DNA from: Kribbella sp. NBC_00382
Lineage (GTDB): Bacteria > Actinomycetota > Actinomycetes > Propionibacteriales > Kribbellaceae
Assembly: GCF_036067295.1 (NCBI RefSeq)
Contig: NZ_CP107954.1
Span: 5,952,001 to 6,016,000 of the forward strand
Reading direction: 5' to 3'
DNA length: 64,000 nucleotides
Both the position numbers and the translations under genes were made by a program. A model generated the notes under the pieces. It saw only the letters and a program-made list of their open reading frames with translations, made no database searches and was not told the DNA's origin. How positions within the stretch are numbered: the first letter of the stretch is position 1; every line of letters starts with the position of its first letter. Below, piece by piece: positions 35,046 through 43,795 of the stretch.

Positions 35046-35870
35046 GTGGGCGTACGGGTACTGGGTCCTCGCGACCTCTCAGCAGCGAGGGCCGTCATCG
35101 CCCGCGATCCGGTCGTGAACGTCTTCGTCGACTCCTTGGTCCAGGCGTCCGGACTCGATCCGCGCCGCGGCGCCGAGGTCTGGGGATACGTCGAGAAGGG
35201 CGAGCTCGAGGCGCTCTGTCACGCGGGCGGCAACATGGTGCCGGTCGGAGCGGGGGAGGCCGCGCTGCGTTCGTTCGCGGCGTACGCGTTGCGGCGAGGA
35301 CGCAACTGTTTCCAGATCCTCGGGCCGGCTCGTGCTGTCGACCAGTTGTGGACTGCGCTCGAACCGCATTGGGGACCGGCCCGCGAGGTCCGTGACGAGC
35401 AGCCGTTCATGGTGATCGAGGGGCCGCCGGCGATCGCGCCCGATCCGTTGGTGCGCGCGGTCGAGCCGGTGGAGCTGGGGATTCTGTACCCGGCATGCGT
35501 CGCGATGTACACCGAGGAGGTCGGGGTACCGCCGCAGACCGGGCCGGATGGCACGTTCTACCGGTCGCGGGTCGCCGAGTTGATCCGGGCTGGTCGGGCG
35601 TTCGCGCGGATCGAGGACGGCAAGGTCGTGTTCAAGGCCGAGATCGGCTCGGTGGGTAGTGGGGTTTGCCAGATCCAGGGCGTGTGGGTCGACCCCGAGC
35701 GACGCGGGCAGGGGCTGGCCGCTCCTGGCATGGCGGCTGTGGTGGAACTCGCGCGCCAGATCTCGCCGGTGGTGACGCTTTATGTGAACGCCTTCAATAC
35801 GCCGGCGCGAGCGGCGTACGAGCGGGTGGGGTTCCGGACCATCGAGACCTTCGCGACGATCCTGTTCTAA
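35046..35870 (+). CDS. DUF4081 GNAT-family protein
   Basis: A 274-residue protein with an N-terminal DUF4081-like domain (RVLGPRDLSAARAVIARDP, then EVWGYVEKGELEALCHAGG) and a C-terminal GNAT domain (QIQGVWVDPERRGQGLAAPG, YVNAFNTPARAAYERVGF). This two-domain protein is a conserved actinobacterial family; its mycobacterial relative (Rv2867c) lies directly after ispG. Here ispG and this gene are 4.6 kb apart, with dipZ and two small operons inserted. Function is unknown. The GTG start follows no strong ribosome site. Confidence 0.87.
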   Translation: MGVRVLGPRDLSAARAVIARDPVVNVFVDSLVQASGLDPRRGAEVWGYVEKGELEALCHAGGNMVPVGAGEAALRSFAAYALRRGRNCFQILGPARAVDQLWTALEPHWGPAREVRDEQPFMVIEGPPAIAPDPLVRAVEPVELGILYPACVAMYTEEVGVPPQTGPDGTFYRSRVAELIRAGRAFARIEDGKVVFKAEIGSVGSGVCQIQGVWVDPERRGQGLAAPGMAAVVELARQISPVVTLYVNAFNTPARAAYERVGFRTIETFATILF

Positions 35871-35957
35871 GGCTGAGCGCTCATTGTGATGGCGCGGTGA
35901 CCGCAGGTGAGGTTTGCTGTTCGGCAGCGCCGCCCCGCCCAGCCGAAGGAAAACTGA

Positions 35958-37298
35958 ATGCGAAAACTCGCTGTGTCATTGGCCGGACTGGCCACCGTCG
36001 CGATCGCCGTCGCCGGCTTCGCGCCTGGTCCCTCTGCCGCCACGCCCATCCCTCTAGCGGAGAAGGCTGACACCACACCTTCCTACTATTCGCTCAAGCT
36101 GCCCGCCGGGGTGACTGTCGCCGATCTCGTTCGCGACGGCTACGACATCTCCCACGGCCACGGCTCTCGCCCGATCCTGGTCGCCACCCCGGCCGAAGTC
36201 GCCCGTCTCCGCGACCGTGGCGTGGTCCTCGGCAAGACCGGCAACGTCTACCAGCCAGTGATCCGCGCAACAGCAGCCGGTACTACGTACTACGGCGGCT
36301 ACCACACGTCAGCGGGCCATGAGCAACACAATGCGGCCGTCGCCGCGGCCCATCCGGATCTGGTGAAGCTGTACGACATCGGCGACTCGTGGAAGAAGAC
36401 CAAAGGGCAGGGTGGGCACGACATCCAGGCCCTCTGCATCACCAAGCTCACCACCGGCGACTGTGCGCTGAACAGCACCGGCAAGAAGCCGAAGTTCGTC
36501 CTGCATACCCAGATCCACGCCCGTGAGGTGGCGACCGGCGAGGTCGCGTACAAGTGGATCGACCTGCTCGTCGGCTCGTACGGAACGGACCCCGAGATCA
36601 CGTCGCTGCTGGACACCCGCGAGCTCTGGGTGATCCCGATGGCGAACCCGGATGGTGTCGATGTGGTCGCGTCGAACCCGACGCAGCCGGTGATGCAGCG
36701 CAAGAACGTCGACAACTCCGCGGGTGGCTGCCCGGCCGCCGATGCCGGTGTCGACCTGAATCGCAACTCGAGCTTCCAGTGGGATGTGCAGCAGGGCGGT
36801 CCGTGCGACGAGACCTATCCCGGCAAGAAGTCCGTGTCGGAGCCGGAGACGGTCGCGGTCCAAGGCTTGCTGGACAAGATCTTCCGCGACACCAAGGGTG
36901 GCGTGAGCGAGCCGGCCGCTGCGGATACCACTGGGGTTTTCCTGACGCTGCACAGTTTCGGCAACGACATCCTCGCGCCGTACGGCTACACGAACACGGC
37001 CGCGCCGAACAAGGCGGCATTGGTTGCCCTGGGCAAGAAGATGGGCGCGCTGAACGGGTATCCGGTGTCGACGGGTGACGGAGGGGTCGGGTACTTCGCT
37101 CCGGGGGCTACGGATGACTGGCTCTACGGGACGCGCGGCGTACCGTCGTACACGTTCGAGATCGGGCCTGACTCGGGGAGCTGTGGCGGGTTCTTCCCGT
37201 CGTACTCGTGTTTCACGAGCACTTTGTGGCCGGCGCAGAAGCCGGCTCTCCTGTACGCCGCTCGCGCTGCTGCGACGCCGTACGGGAAGCTGCCGTAG
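35958..37298 (+). CDS. Secreted M14 family zinc carboxypeptidase
   Basis: A 446-residue exported metallopeptidase. The signal peptide runs from MRKLAVSLAGLATVAIAV to about GPSAA. The catalytic domain has the zinc ligands H-x-x-E in TQIHAREVATGE and the later His in LTLHSFGNDILAPYGYT. The substrate motif is DLNRNSSF and the general base glutamate is in YTFEIGPDSGSC. Several cysteines suggest disulfides outside the cell. It belongs with carboxypeptidase A/T-like enzymes; specificity is unknown. An AAGGAAAA site precedes the ATG. Confidence 0.92.
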   Translation: MRKLAVSLAGLATVAIAVAGFAPGPSAATPIPLAEKADTTPSYYSLKLPAGVTVADLVRDGYDISHGHGSRPILVATPAEVARLRDRGVVLGKTGNVYQPVIRATAAGTTYYGGYHTSAGHEQHNAAVAAAHPDLVKLYDIGDSWKKTKGQGGHDIQALCITKLTTGDCALNSTGKKPKFVLHTQIHAREVATGEVAYKWIDLLVGSYGTDPEITSLLDTRELWVIPMANPDGVDVVASNPTQPVMQRKNVDNSAGGCPAADAGVDLNRNSSFQWDVQQGGPCDETYPGKKSVSEPETVAVQGLLDKIFRDTKGGVSEPAAADTTGVFLTLHSFGNDILAPYGYTNTAAPNKAALVALGKKMGALNGYPVSTGDGGVGYFAPGATDDWLYGTRGVPSYTFEIGPDSGSCGGFFPSYSCFTSTLWPAQKPALLYAARAAATPYGKLP

Positions 37299-37306
37299 AA
37301 CTTGCC

Positions 37307-37320
37307 TTACCCGCGGGTAA
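37307..37320. promoter_or_regulatory. Perfect 14-base palindrome TTACCCGCGGGTAA
   Basis: The dyad is perfect and lies 24 bases before the DoxX-like ATG, overlapping the -35 position of a probable promoter whose -10 is TAAGGT (37331-37336). The form is that of a TetR-family operator. No TetR gene is adjacent, so the regulator would act in trans. Confidence 0.55.
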
Positions 37321-37343
37321 CACGATCCGCTAAGGTCACCAAT

Positions 37344-37715
37344 ATGAGCAGACGGAGCAGGAGCACGACCGGGCTGGCAGTGTTGTTCGGCGTGATGGGC
37401 GTGCTGCATTTCGTGAAACCGGAGCCGTTCGAGCGGATCGTGCCGCACCAGCTGCCGCGCAAGAAGGAGCTCGTCTACGCCTCGGGCGTCGCCGAACTCG
37501 CCTGCGCGGCCGGGCTGTTGCACCCGCGGACGCGGCGTCCGGCAGGCCTGCTCAGCGCTGGTCTGCTGGCCGCCGTGTTCCCGGCGAACGTGCAGATGGC
37601 GCTCGACCTTCAGCGGAAGGGATCGCCGCGGGCGAAGGCGATCGGATTCGCGCGGCTGCCACTGCAGATCCCGCTGATCCGGGCGGCGCTGAAGGCGTCC
37701 CGCGAGGGGCGTTGA
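37344..37715 (+). CDS. DoxX-like membrane protein
   Basis: A 123-residue membrane protein with about four short hydrophobic segments ([32 protein letters not shown]-like, [29 protein letters not shown]). [13 protein letters not shown] and the [15 protein letters not shown] segment are typical of DoxX-like/DUF417-type proteins. Relatives have been tied to redox homeostasis in the membrane, but this one has no assigned role. The ATG at 37344 lies about seven bases after the possible -10 element, so the mRNA may be leaderless. Confidence 0.75.
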   Translation: MSRRSRSTTGLAVLFGVMGVLHFVKPEPFERIVPHQLPRKKELVYASGVAELACAAGLLHPRTRRPAGLLSAGLLAAVFPANVQMALDLQRKGSPRAKAIGFARLPLQIPLIRAALKASREGR

Positions 37716-37815
37716 GGCGGGGCTGTGGAAAAGTGGTGAGAGTACTGGCCGTCGGCGGATATCCTCTTTGCCGTCAGTAGTTCTTCCACCACTCGTTCAC
37801 TGCTTGGAGACTCCC

Positions 37816-39579
37816 GTGATTCTGCGCATGTCGTCGCTGTTCCTTCGCACCCTTCGCGAGGACCCGGCGGACGCGGAGGTCCCGAGCCACCGGCTGCTGG
37901 TCCGGGCCGGCTACATCCGTCGCGCCGCGCCCGGTATCTACACCTGGTTGCCGCTCGGCCTGAAGGTGCTGCGCAACGTCGAGAACATCGTCCGCGAGGA
38001 GATGAACGCGATCGGCGCGCAGGAGCTGGTCTTCCCGGCGCTGCTGCCCCGCGAGCCCTACGAGGCGACCGGCCGCTGGACGGAGTACGGGCCGAACATC
38101 TTCCGGATCAAGGACCGCAAGGGCGCCGACATGCTGCTCGGGCCCACGCACGAGGAGATGTTCACCCTCGTCGTGAAGGACCTGTACTCGTCGTACAAGG
38201 ACCTGCCGCTGTCGATCTACCAGATCCAGAACAAGTACCGCGACGAGGCGCGGCCGCGGGCCGGGGTGCTGCGCGGGCGTGAGTTCGTGATGAAGGACTC
38301 GTATTCGTTCGACATCGACCAGGACGGGCTGCAGGCGTCGTACGAGCTGCACCGCAAGGCGTACATCGCGATCTTCGACCGGCTCGGCTTCGACTACGTG
38401 ATCGTGGCCGCGATGTCGGGCGCGATGGGCGGCTCGGCGTCGGAGGAGTTCCTGGCGATCGCGGAGAACGGCGAGGACACCTTCGTCCGCTCGCCGGGTG
38501 GCTACGCGGCCAACGTCGAGGCTGTCGTGGTGCCGCAGTCGCCGGCTCTCGACGCGTCGGGTGTGCCTGCCGCTGAGGTTGTGGACACGCCGGACACGCC
38601 GACCATCGACACTCTGGTCGACGCGCTGAACGCGAAGCATGCCCGGGTCGACGGTCGCGAGTGGACGGCTGCGGACACGTTGAAGAACGTGCTCGTGATG
38701 CTGGTGCACCCCGACGGCACGCGCGAGCCGCTGGCGATCGGCGTACCGGGCGACCGGAACCTCGACGAGAAGCGGCTGGGCGCGCAGGTCGAGCCCGCCG
38801 AGGTCGTCGCGTTCGAGGAGTCGGACTTCGAGAAGAACCCGGCGCTGGCCAAGGGCTACATCGGCCCCGGCGTGCTGGGGTCGGAGAACGCTTCGAAGAT
38901 CCGGTACCTGCTTGATCCCCGCGTTGCGGAGGGTTCGGCGTGGGTGACGGGTGCGGACAAGACCGGCTACCACGTGATCAACCTGGTGCACGGCCGCGAC
39001 TTCACCGCCGACGGCACGATCCAGGCGGCCGAGGTGCGCGACGGCGACGAGGCGCCCGACGGTTCGGGTCCGCTGTCGTCTGCGCGCGGCATCGAGATGG
39101 GTCACATCTTCCAGCTGGGCAAGAAGTACGCCGAGGCACTGGACCTCAAGGTGCTCGACCAGAACGGCAAGCTCGTCACGGTCACCATGGGTTCGTACGG
39201 CGTCGGCGTTACCCGCGCCGTCGCCGCGATCGCCGAAGGCAACCACGACGACCTCGGCCTGATCTGGCCCCGCGAGATCGCGCCGGCGGATGTCCACTTG
39301 GTTGCCACCGGCAAGGATGCGGACCTGTTCGCGAAGGCGGCGTCGATCGCTGCCGAGCTGGAGGCGCGCGGCCTGACGGTGCTGTACGACGACCGCGAGA
39401 AGGTCTCACCTGGCGTGAAGTTCAAGGACGCCGAACTCCTCGGCATCCCGACGATCGCCGTTGTCGGCAAGGGCCTGGCCGACGGCACGATCGAGGTCAA
39501 GGACCGTCGCTCCGGCGACCGCACCGACGTCCCGGTCGCCGACATCGTCGACCACCTGGTCTCCGTCGTCCGCGGCTGA
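37816..39579 (+). CDS. proS: Prolyl-tRNA synthetase, bacterial type
   Basis: Class II aminoacyl-tRNA synthetase charging tRNA-Pro. Motif 1 region is [20 protein letters not shown]. The proline/ATP site has [11 protein letters not shown] and motif 2 [25 protein letters not shown] ~180-residue insertion between motifs 2 and 3 (from about [13 protein letters not shown]) is the YbaK-like editing domain that hydrolyses Ala-tRNA-Pro. Motif 3 is [17 protein letters not shown], followed by the anticodon-binding domain. The GTG with GGAGA six bases upstream fixes the start. Length 587 matches the bacterial type. Confidence 0.97.
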   Translation: MILRMSSLFLRTLREDPADAEVPSHRLLVRAGYIRRAAPGIYTWLPLGLKVLRNVENIVREEMNAIGAQELVFPALLPREPYEATGRWTEYGPNIFRIKDRKGADMLLGPTHEEMFTLVVKDLYSSYKDLPLSIYQIQNKYRDEARPRAGVLRGREFVMKDSYSFDIDQDGLQASYELHRKAYIAIFDRLGFDYVIVAAMSGAMGGSASEEFLAIAENGEDTFVRSPGGYAANVEAVVVPQSPALDASGVPAAEVVDTPDTPTIDTLVDALNAKHARVDGREWTAADTLKNVLVMLVHPDGTREPLAIGVPGDRNLDEKRLGAQVEPAEVVAFEESDFEKNPALAKGYIGPGVLGSENASKIRYLLDPRVAEGSAWVTGADKTGYHVINLVHGRDFTADGTIQAAEVRDGDEAPDGSGPLSSARGIEMGHIFQLGKKYAEALDLKVLDQNGKLVTVTMGSYGVGVTRAVAAIAEGNHDDLGLIWPREIAPADVHLVATGKDADLFAKAASIAAELEARGLTVLYDDREKVSPGVKFKDAELLGIPTIAVVGKGLADGTIEVKDRRSGDRTDVPVADIVDHLVSVVRG

Positions 39580-39595
39580 CCACCTGCTCAACCCC

Positions 39596-39641
39596 AACCG
39601 CCGCTCTCACCTTCGGGTGAGGGCGGCGGTTGCTGTTTGTT
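39596..39641 (+). terminator. Rho-independent terminator of proS
   Basis: AACCGCCGCTCTCACC pairs with GGTGAGGGCGGCGGTT, a 16-base stem with one mismatch, capped by a TTCG tetraloop and followed by GCTGTTTGTT. Confidence 0.93.
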
Positions 39642-39820
39642 ACTACACCCACGCACCCGCCGCCGTTCGCTCCTGCATCGCTCACTGCTCTGGGCGCTCC
39701 CGCCTGCCCGTGACTGCGCTGCTGCGTCGCGCGAGGGCGCCACGGTGGTGGGGAGCCCCTTGTTGGGGTGCTGGTTGCTGGGTGTGCTCCGCGTCTGCCT
39801 CCGGTTGGCTTGGTGTGCTG

Positions 39821-39900
39821 GTCGACAGGAGGTAATTGCGTCGGCGGGGTTCACCCCGGCCTGCCGGGCACGGAAGCATGCACTACCTCCTGTTGTCCGG
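39821..39900. repeat. Palindromic element, copy 1
   Basis: Arms ACAGGAGGT (39825-39833) and ACCTCCTGT (39885-39893) form a perfect inverted repeat around a ~50-base core, which contains GGGG-TTCA-CCCC and CCGG-CCTG-CCGG hairpins. A closely similar element lies 0.5 kb downstream. The ~500 bases between the proS terminator and the TetR remnant hold no gene I can support. Confidence 0.6.
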
Positions 39901-39962
39901 GACAGTCGCTCTCGCGGCAGGGTCCAAGGTGGTCGCCGAGGCGCCCCCGAGCTACGAACGGT

Positions 39963-40024
39963 GGGGAGGATTTTCGCCGAGGCTGGGGAGGCGATTGCCC
40001 CGAATCTGGGGCAGGATCCTCCCC
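39963..40024. repeat. Nested inverted repeat
   Basis: GGGGAGGAT (39963-39971) pairs with ATCCTCCCC (40016-40024). Inside, GCCCC-GAATCT-GGGGC forms a second hairpin. It lies between the two palindromic elements in otherwise gene-free DNA. Confidence 0.5.
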
Positions 40025-40146
40025 GCTGCCACCGAGCGAACCGGGTGGGGAGTCAGCGGTTGGCCGTCGTGCTGGCGGTCGGTTGGTGGTGCTCGCTCGT
40101 AGAGCGGTCGTTCTTGGTGTTGCTCGTATTGGGTGCCCCGACGGGG

Positions 40147-40386
40147 CTACGGCTGGGGGCGGAGGCCGTCGAGGATCAGGGCGAGCATTCGGGGGGAGCG
40201 GTCGTGGGGGCCGATGGGGGTGCGCCAGAGGGCTGCGGTTAGTTGGAGGAAGTCGCCGGGGTGGGGGACTCGGGTGGACAGGCAGATAGCGACCGCAGGG
40301 TGGGTGGTGTCCCGCTCGACAGGAGGTGGTCCTGTCGGGCGCGGAGGTTCACGCTCAGGACCATCTCGCTGGGCGGGAACCAGGTA
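40147..40386 (-). pseudogene. C-terminal remnant of a TetR-type regulator
   Basis: On the minus strand an open frame encodes a segment containing RVPHPGDFLQLTAALWR, then RSPRMLALILDGLRPQP before a TAG stop. This is the style of C-terminus seen in actinobacterial TetR regulators (LALLLDGLRP type ending). There is no start codon and no helix-turn-helix. The frame runs back into the second palindromic element and hits a stop at 40387-40389. Probably the gene was truncated, possibly by the element, leaving about 55 family-like residues from the C-terminus. The assignment rests on a short match. Confidence 0.45.
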
Positions 40387-40406
40387 CTACCTCCTGTCGA
40401 GCGGGA
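40310..40406. repeat. Palindromic element, copy 2
   Basis: TCCCGCTCGACAGGAGGT (40310-40327) and its exact reverse complement (40389-40406) are separated by 61 bases. The terminal GACAGGAGGT and TACTACCTCCTGT-type ends, and an internal GGTTCAC, are shared with copy 1. It sits at the broken end of the TetR remnant. Confidence 0.65.
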
Positions 40407-40432
40407 CGGCGGGACGGCGGGTCGCCTGGGGG

Positions 40433-40903
40433 TCAGCGGTCGGCTCGGGCCTCGATCTGGATGAGGGTTTGTTGGCCGGTGGCTATCAAGGAGCGGTTGG
40501 GGCCGGTGACTGCGTAGACCTCTAGGCGGCAGACCGACAGTGTTCGGCCGGCCTTCAGGACTTCGCCGACGGCCTCCAGATAGTCGCCTTCGGCGGGGGA
40601 GAGGAGGTTGATTTTGTATTCGACGGTGAGGACCGAGGTGTTGTCAGGGAAGAGGGTGAAGGCTGCGTAGCCGCCGGCGCTGTCGGCGATGGAGCTGGTG
40701 GCGCCGGCGTGGAAGTAGCCGTGTTGCTGGGTGACCTCGGGGCGGCTGGGCAAGACGATGTGAACACGGCCGGGGCCGATGTGGCTGAGGCGGGCGCCCA
40801 GGTGGGACATCAGGCCTTGGCGGTCGAAGCTCGAGCGGATGCGTTCCTGGATTGCTGGGCTCGCCTGCTCGTCCAAAGGAGCTCTCCTTGCGGGCTGCGT
40901 CAC
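40433..40903 (-). CDS. PaaI-family hotdog thioesterase
   Basis: A 156-residue hotdog-fold thioesterase. The PaaI/YbgC-like active region is HGYFHAGATSSIADSAGGYA, where the aspartate is the usual catalytic residue, followed by the strand SVLTVEYKINLLSPAEGDYL. It should cleave an acyl- or aryl-CoA; the substrate is unknown. I start at the GTG giving MTQPARRAPL, as homology ends shortly before it. The frame stays open upstream, but that part does not look coding. It is divergent from a TSUP permease gene. Confidence 0.87.
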   Translation of the reverse strand: MTQPARRAPLDEQASPAIQERIRSSFDRQGLMSHLGARLSHIGPGRVHIVLPSRPEVTQQHGYFHAGATSSIADSAGGYAAFTLFPDNTSVLTVEYKINLLSPAEGDYLEAVGEVLKAGRTLSVCRLEVYAVTGPNRSLIATGQQTLIQIEARADR

Positions 40904-40987
40904 ATCGAAGGGTGTAAGGGTAGAGCGGGACAATGGGCTTACCGGATGATGGAACCGTGACCGATTATCGCCGCCCCGAGGGCTGCC

Positions 40988-41767
40988 GTGCCTGACATCT
41001 CCGTGTGGACGCTGGTCTTTCTGGTGGTTGCCGCCTTCTCGGCGGGCTGGATCGACGCGGTGGTCGGTGGCGGCGGGCTGATCCAGTTGCCGGCGATGTT
41101 GCTCGGGCTGCCGAATGCTTCGCCGGCGCAGATTCTGTCGACCAACAAGATCTCGTCGTTGTTCGGTACGACGACCAGCGCGGTCACCTTCGGCATCAAG
41201 GTGAAGCCCGATCGGCGGACAGTGTTGCCGCTGGCCGGGCTGGCCGCGATCGGGGCTGCAGGCGGCGCGCTGGTGGCGACGCAGATACCGATGACGTGGT
41301 TCAAGCCGATCGTGCTCGTCCTGCTGATCGGTGTAGCGCTCTACACCTGGTTCAAGCCGGATCTCGGGTCCGCGACCGTACTGCGCCTCGACGGCCGGGC
41401 CCACTACGTCGCCGCCAGCCTGGTCGGGTTGCTGATCGGGTTCTACGACGGCGCGGTCGGGCCCGGTACCGGCTCGTTCCTCATCTTCGCGCTGGTCGGC
41501 CTGATGGGCTACAACTTTCTCCGCGCCAGCGCCAAGGCCAAGATCGCCAATGTCGCCACGAACCTCGGCGCCATCCTCGTCTTCGCCGCCCACGGCGCTC
41601 CGCTGTGGCGGCTCGGCCTGATCATGGGCGCGGCCAATATGCTCGGCGGTCTGCTCGGCGCCCGTACTGCGGTCGCCCGCGGCTCGCGTTTCGTCCGGGT
41701 GATCTTCCTGGTCGTCGTCTCGGCGCTCATCCTTCGCCTCGCCTACGACGTGTTCTGGCCCCGATAA
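40988..41767 (+). CDS. TSUP/TauE-SafE family membrane permease
   Basis: A 259-residue membrane protein with about eight hydrophobic helices. The duplicated family motifs are AGWIDAVVGGGGLIQLPAMLL in the first half and GFYDGAVGPGTGSFLIFALV in the second. These are typical of TSUP transporters, which move sulfite, sulfoacetate or other small organosulfur anions. The substrate cannot be told from sequence, and no sulfur gene is adjacent. The GTG start follows a short gap from the divergent thioesterase. Confidence 0.88.
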   Translation: MPDISVWTLVFLVVAAFSAGWIDAVVGGGGLIQLPAMLLGLPNASPAQILSTNKISSLFGTTTSAVTFGIKVKPDRRTVLPLAGLAAIGAAGGALVATQIPMTWFKPIVLVLLIGVALYTWFKPDLGSATVLRLDGRAHYVAASLVGLLIGFYDGAVGPGTGSFLIFALVGLMGYNFLRASAKAKIANVATNLGAILVFAAHGAPLWRLGLIMGAANMLGGLLGARTAVARGSRFVRVIFLVVVSALILRLAYDVFWPR

Positions 41768-41806
41768 CGCGATGCCGAGCGAGAACGCAGTCGCTAGGCT
41801 CGCGAA

Positions 41807-42556
41807 ATGGTGGACTATGACGCTCGGCTACATCAGGTCTACGCCCAAGGACGCGCACTCCCCGCAGACAGCCTCGATACCTGGATGCAGGCAGCTGCCG
41901 GATTCGCGCCTCCCACCCGCCCACTGACAGTCCTCGATCTCGGCTGCGGCATCGGCCGCTTCACCCCTGCGCTGGCCGACACGTTCGGCGGTCCCGTGTA
42001 CGGCGTCGAGCCGTCGGCGCGGATGCTGGAGCAGGCGATCGACCACCCCGCCGTCACCTACCTCGAAGGATCCGCCGAAGCGATCCCACTACCCGACGAG
42101 ACGTGCGACCTGGCCTGGCTCTTCCTCACGATCCACCACTGGACCGACCCCCTCCAAGGCCTAAAAGAAGTCGGGCGAGTACTACGCCCAGGCGGCACCG
42201 TCATCCTCCGCACCCAGTTCGGCGACCGGATGCCGGACCTCTACTGGTACCGGTACTTCCCGAGCGCCCGCCGAGTCGACGCGGCCATGTACCTGCCCTT
42301 CGACGAGATCCGGGCGCTCGCCGCGCTAGCCGGACTCCACGCCGAGGAGGAGCCGCACTGGGTCGATGTCACCGAGCCGCGGACCCAGCGAGCGACGTAC
42401 GAACGGCTGAAGTTGCGGGCGTTCTCGACCTTCGAGCACATCGCCGAGGACGAGCTCGATCGCGGGTTCGCCGAGTTCGAACGCGACGCGGACGCCAACC
42501 CGGACCATGAGGTACCCGCCTTCCCGGCGGGCGTTCTACTGCTCAACCGCAACTGA
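41807..42556 (+). CDS. Class I SAM-dependent methyltransferase
   Basis: A 249-residue Rossmann-fold methyltransferase of the Methyltransf_11/25 type. Motif I is VLDLGCGIGRFTPAL, motif II acidic residue in VYGVEPSARML, motif III in AEAIPLPDETCDLAWLF, and VLRPGGTVILRTQFG follows. The C-terminal half (WYRYFPSARRVDAAM, LKLRAFSTFEHI) may bind the acceptor, which is unknown. Its last 21 bases overlap the convergent P450 gene. Confidence 0.88.
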   Translation: MVDYDARLHQVYAQGRALPADSLDTWMQAAAGFAPPTRPLTVLDLGCGIGRFTPALADTFGGPVYGVEPSARMLEQAIDHPAVTYLEGSAEAIPLPDETCDLAWLFLTIHHWTDPLQGLKEVGRVLRPGGTVILRTQFGDRMPDLYWYRYFPSARRVDAAMYLPFDEIRALAALAGLHAEEEPHWVDVTEPRTQRATYERLKLRAFSTFEHIAEDELDRGFAEFERDADANPDHEVPAFPAGVLLLNRN

Positions 42557-43669
42557 CCACGTCACATTGACCGCTGAGGGCTTCCGGAAGACGAGCCCGT
42601 GCGGCGGGGGAGAGGCCGGCTCGAGTCGCAGGTCAGGCAGTCGCGTGAGCAACGCGGTGATCGCGCTGACCGCCTCGAGCCGGGCCAGGTGCATACCGAG
42701 GCAGATGTGCGGCCCGCTGGCGAAGGCGAGATGGCGACGGGCGTTGCTGCGCTGGACGTCGTACCGGTCAGGATCGGGGAAGACGGCTGGATCGCGGTTC
42801 GCTCCGGCCAGCGAGACGCTGACGAAGTCGCCACGCTTGACCTCAGCTGACCCCAGGGAGACGTCGCGGGTCGCATAGCGATCGACGACAGCCGCGGCAG
42901 GCTCCAGGCGCAGCGACTCCTCGATCGCGTTCGGGATCAGCGAGTGGTCCGCTAGTACCAGAGCCAACTCTGAAGGGTTGGTGAGCAGATGCCAGAGGCA
43001 ATTGGTGATCATCCCCTCGGTGGTCTCGATGCCGCCGAACATGAGCACGGCGGCATTGGCGACCACCTCATCGGTCCCCAGCCCGGCAGAAGCGGCCTCG
43101 GCGATCAGCGAGTCCGAGTGATCGATGCTCCCGGCAACATGTTGGTGAAGTTTGGCGAACGCCGCGGCACCCTCGGCGGTAACGGGCAGCCCGGCCGCGA
43201 TCCCGCTGACCGACGAGGAGATGTCCTGGTACCAGTCCAGCACCGTCGCCGCATCGGCCCGCTCCAGTCCGAGCGAGTAAGCGACCACCGCAACGGACAA
43301 CGGACCAGCGACCGTCGTCCGGAGGTCGGCCGAACCCAGCGCGGAGATCGCCGAGACGAGCCGATCGGTCTCCTCCGAGACGACCGACGTGAAGCGCGCT
43401 CGAGTCTGCGCCAGGCTGAACGGATGCTCGAACGGCGCCCGGTGCTCAGCGTGCACGGAACCGTCCAGCGACAACATCGACGGCCCCACCACCTGCGCCG
43501 TCGAGAAGCGCGGGTCATCGACAGTGAATGTCTCCGGATCCCGCATCACTTCCATCGCGAGCGCCCGGCTGGCCACCACCCAGCCACCCAGCGCATCACT
43601 CCATCCGACCGGGCGCACAGAGGCGAGGTACGGATGCGGATCGGTCTCCAGCTCAGCCACGGTGGTCAT
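42536..43669 (-). CDS. Cytochrome P450
   Basis: A 377-residue bacterial P450. The I-helix is VLMFGGIETTEGMI, which has Gly-Gly-Ile-Glu-Thr in the oxygen-activation region. The K-helix ExxR is EESLRLEP, and the heme-binding loop is FASGPHICLGMHLA with cysteine 323 as thiolate ligand. The closest look is to CYP families that open with an AEHRAPFEHPFS segment for heme contact. Substrate unknown; no ferredoxin or reductase is adjacent. ATG 43669 (MTTVAELETDP) is taken as start. Overlaps the methyltransferase tail-to-tail. Confidence 0.92.
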   Translation of the reverse strand: MTTVAELETDPHPYLASVRPVGWSDALGGWVVASRALAMEVMRDPETFTVDDPRFSTAQVVGPSMLSLDGSVHAEHRAPFEHPFSLAQTRARFTSVVSEETDRLVSAISALGSADLRTTVAGPLSVAVVAYSLGLERADAATVLDWYQDISSSVSGIAAGLPVTAEGAAAFAKLHQHVAGSIDHSDSLIAEAASAGLGTDEVVANAAVLMFGGIETTEGMITNCLWHLLTNPSELALVLADHSLIPNAIEESLRLEPAAAVVDRYATRDVSLGSAEVKRGDFVSVSLAGANRDPAVFPDPDRYDVQRSNARRHLAFASGPHICLGMHLARLEAVSAITALLTRLPDLRLEPASPPPHGLVFRKPSAVNVTWSVAVEQ

Positions 43670-43795
43670 GTCGTACAGCCTACGGTTGGTACATACCACT
43701 AACACCACTGGTATTGCTGCGACAGATCCGATCTCAACGACTCAGCGGGGCACTGGGTTACAAAACCGCCAACTGAGCCATCTAGGGTGTGGGCC

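Noticed and set aside
39637-40242. 201-codon open frame on the plus strand
   Set aside because: It begins inside the proS terminator region, has random-looking Arg/Ala/Gly composition and no ribosome site, and runs through palindromic elements.
42536-43669. Methyltransferase plus P450 as a biosynthetic gene cluster
   Set aside because: They are convergent, not cotranscribed, and no core biosynthetic enzyme, ferredoxin or export gene lies with them.
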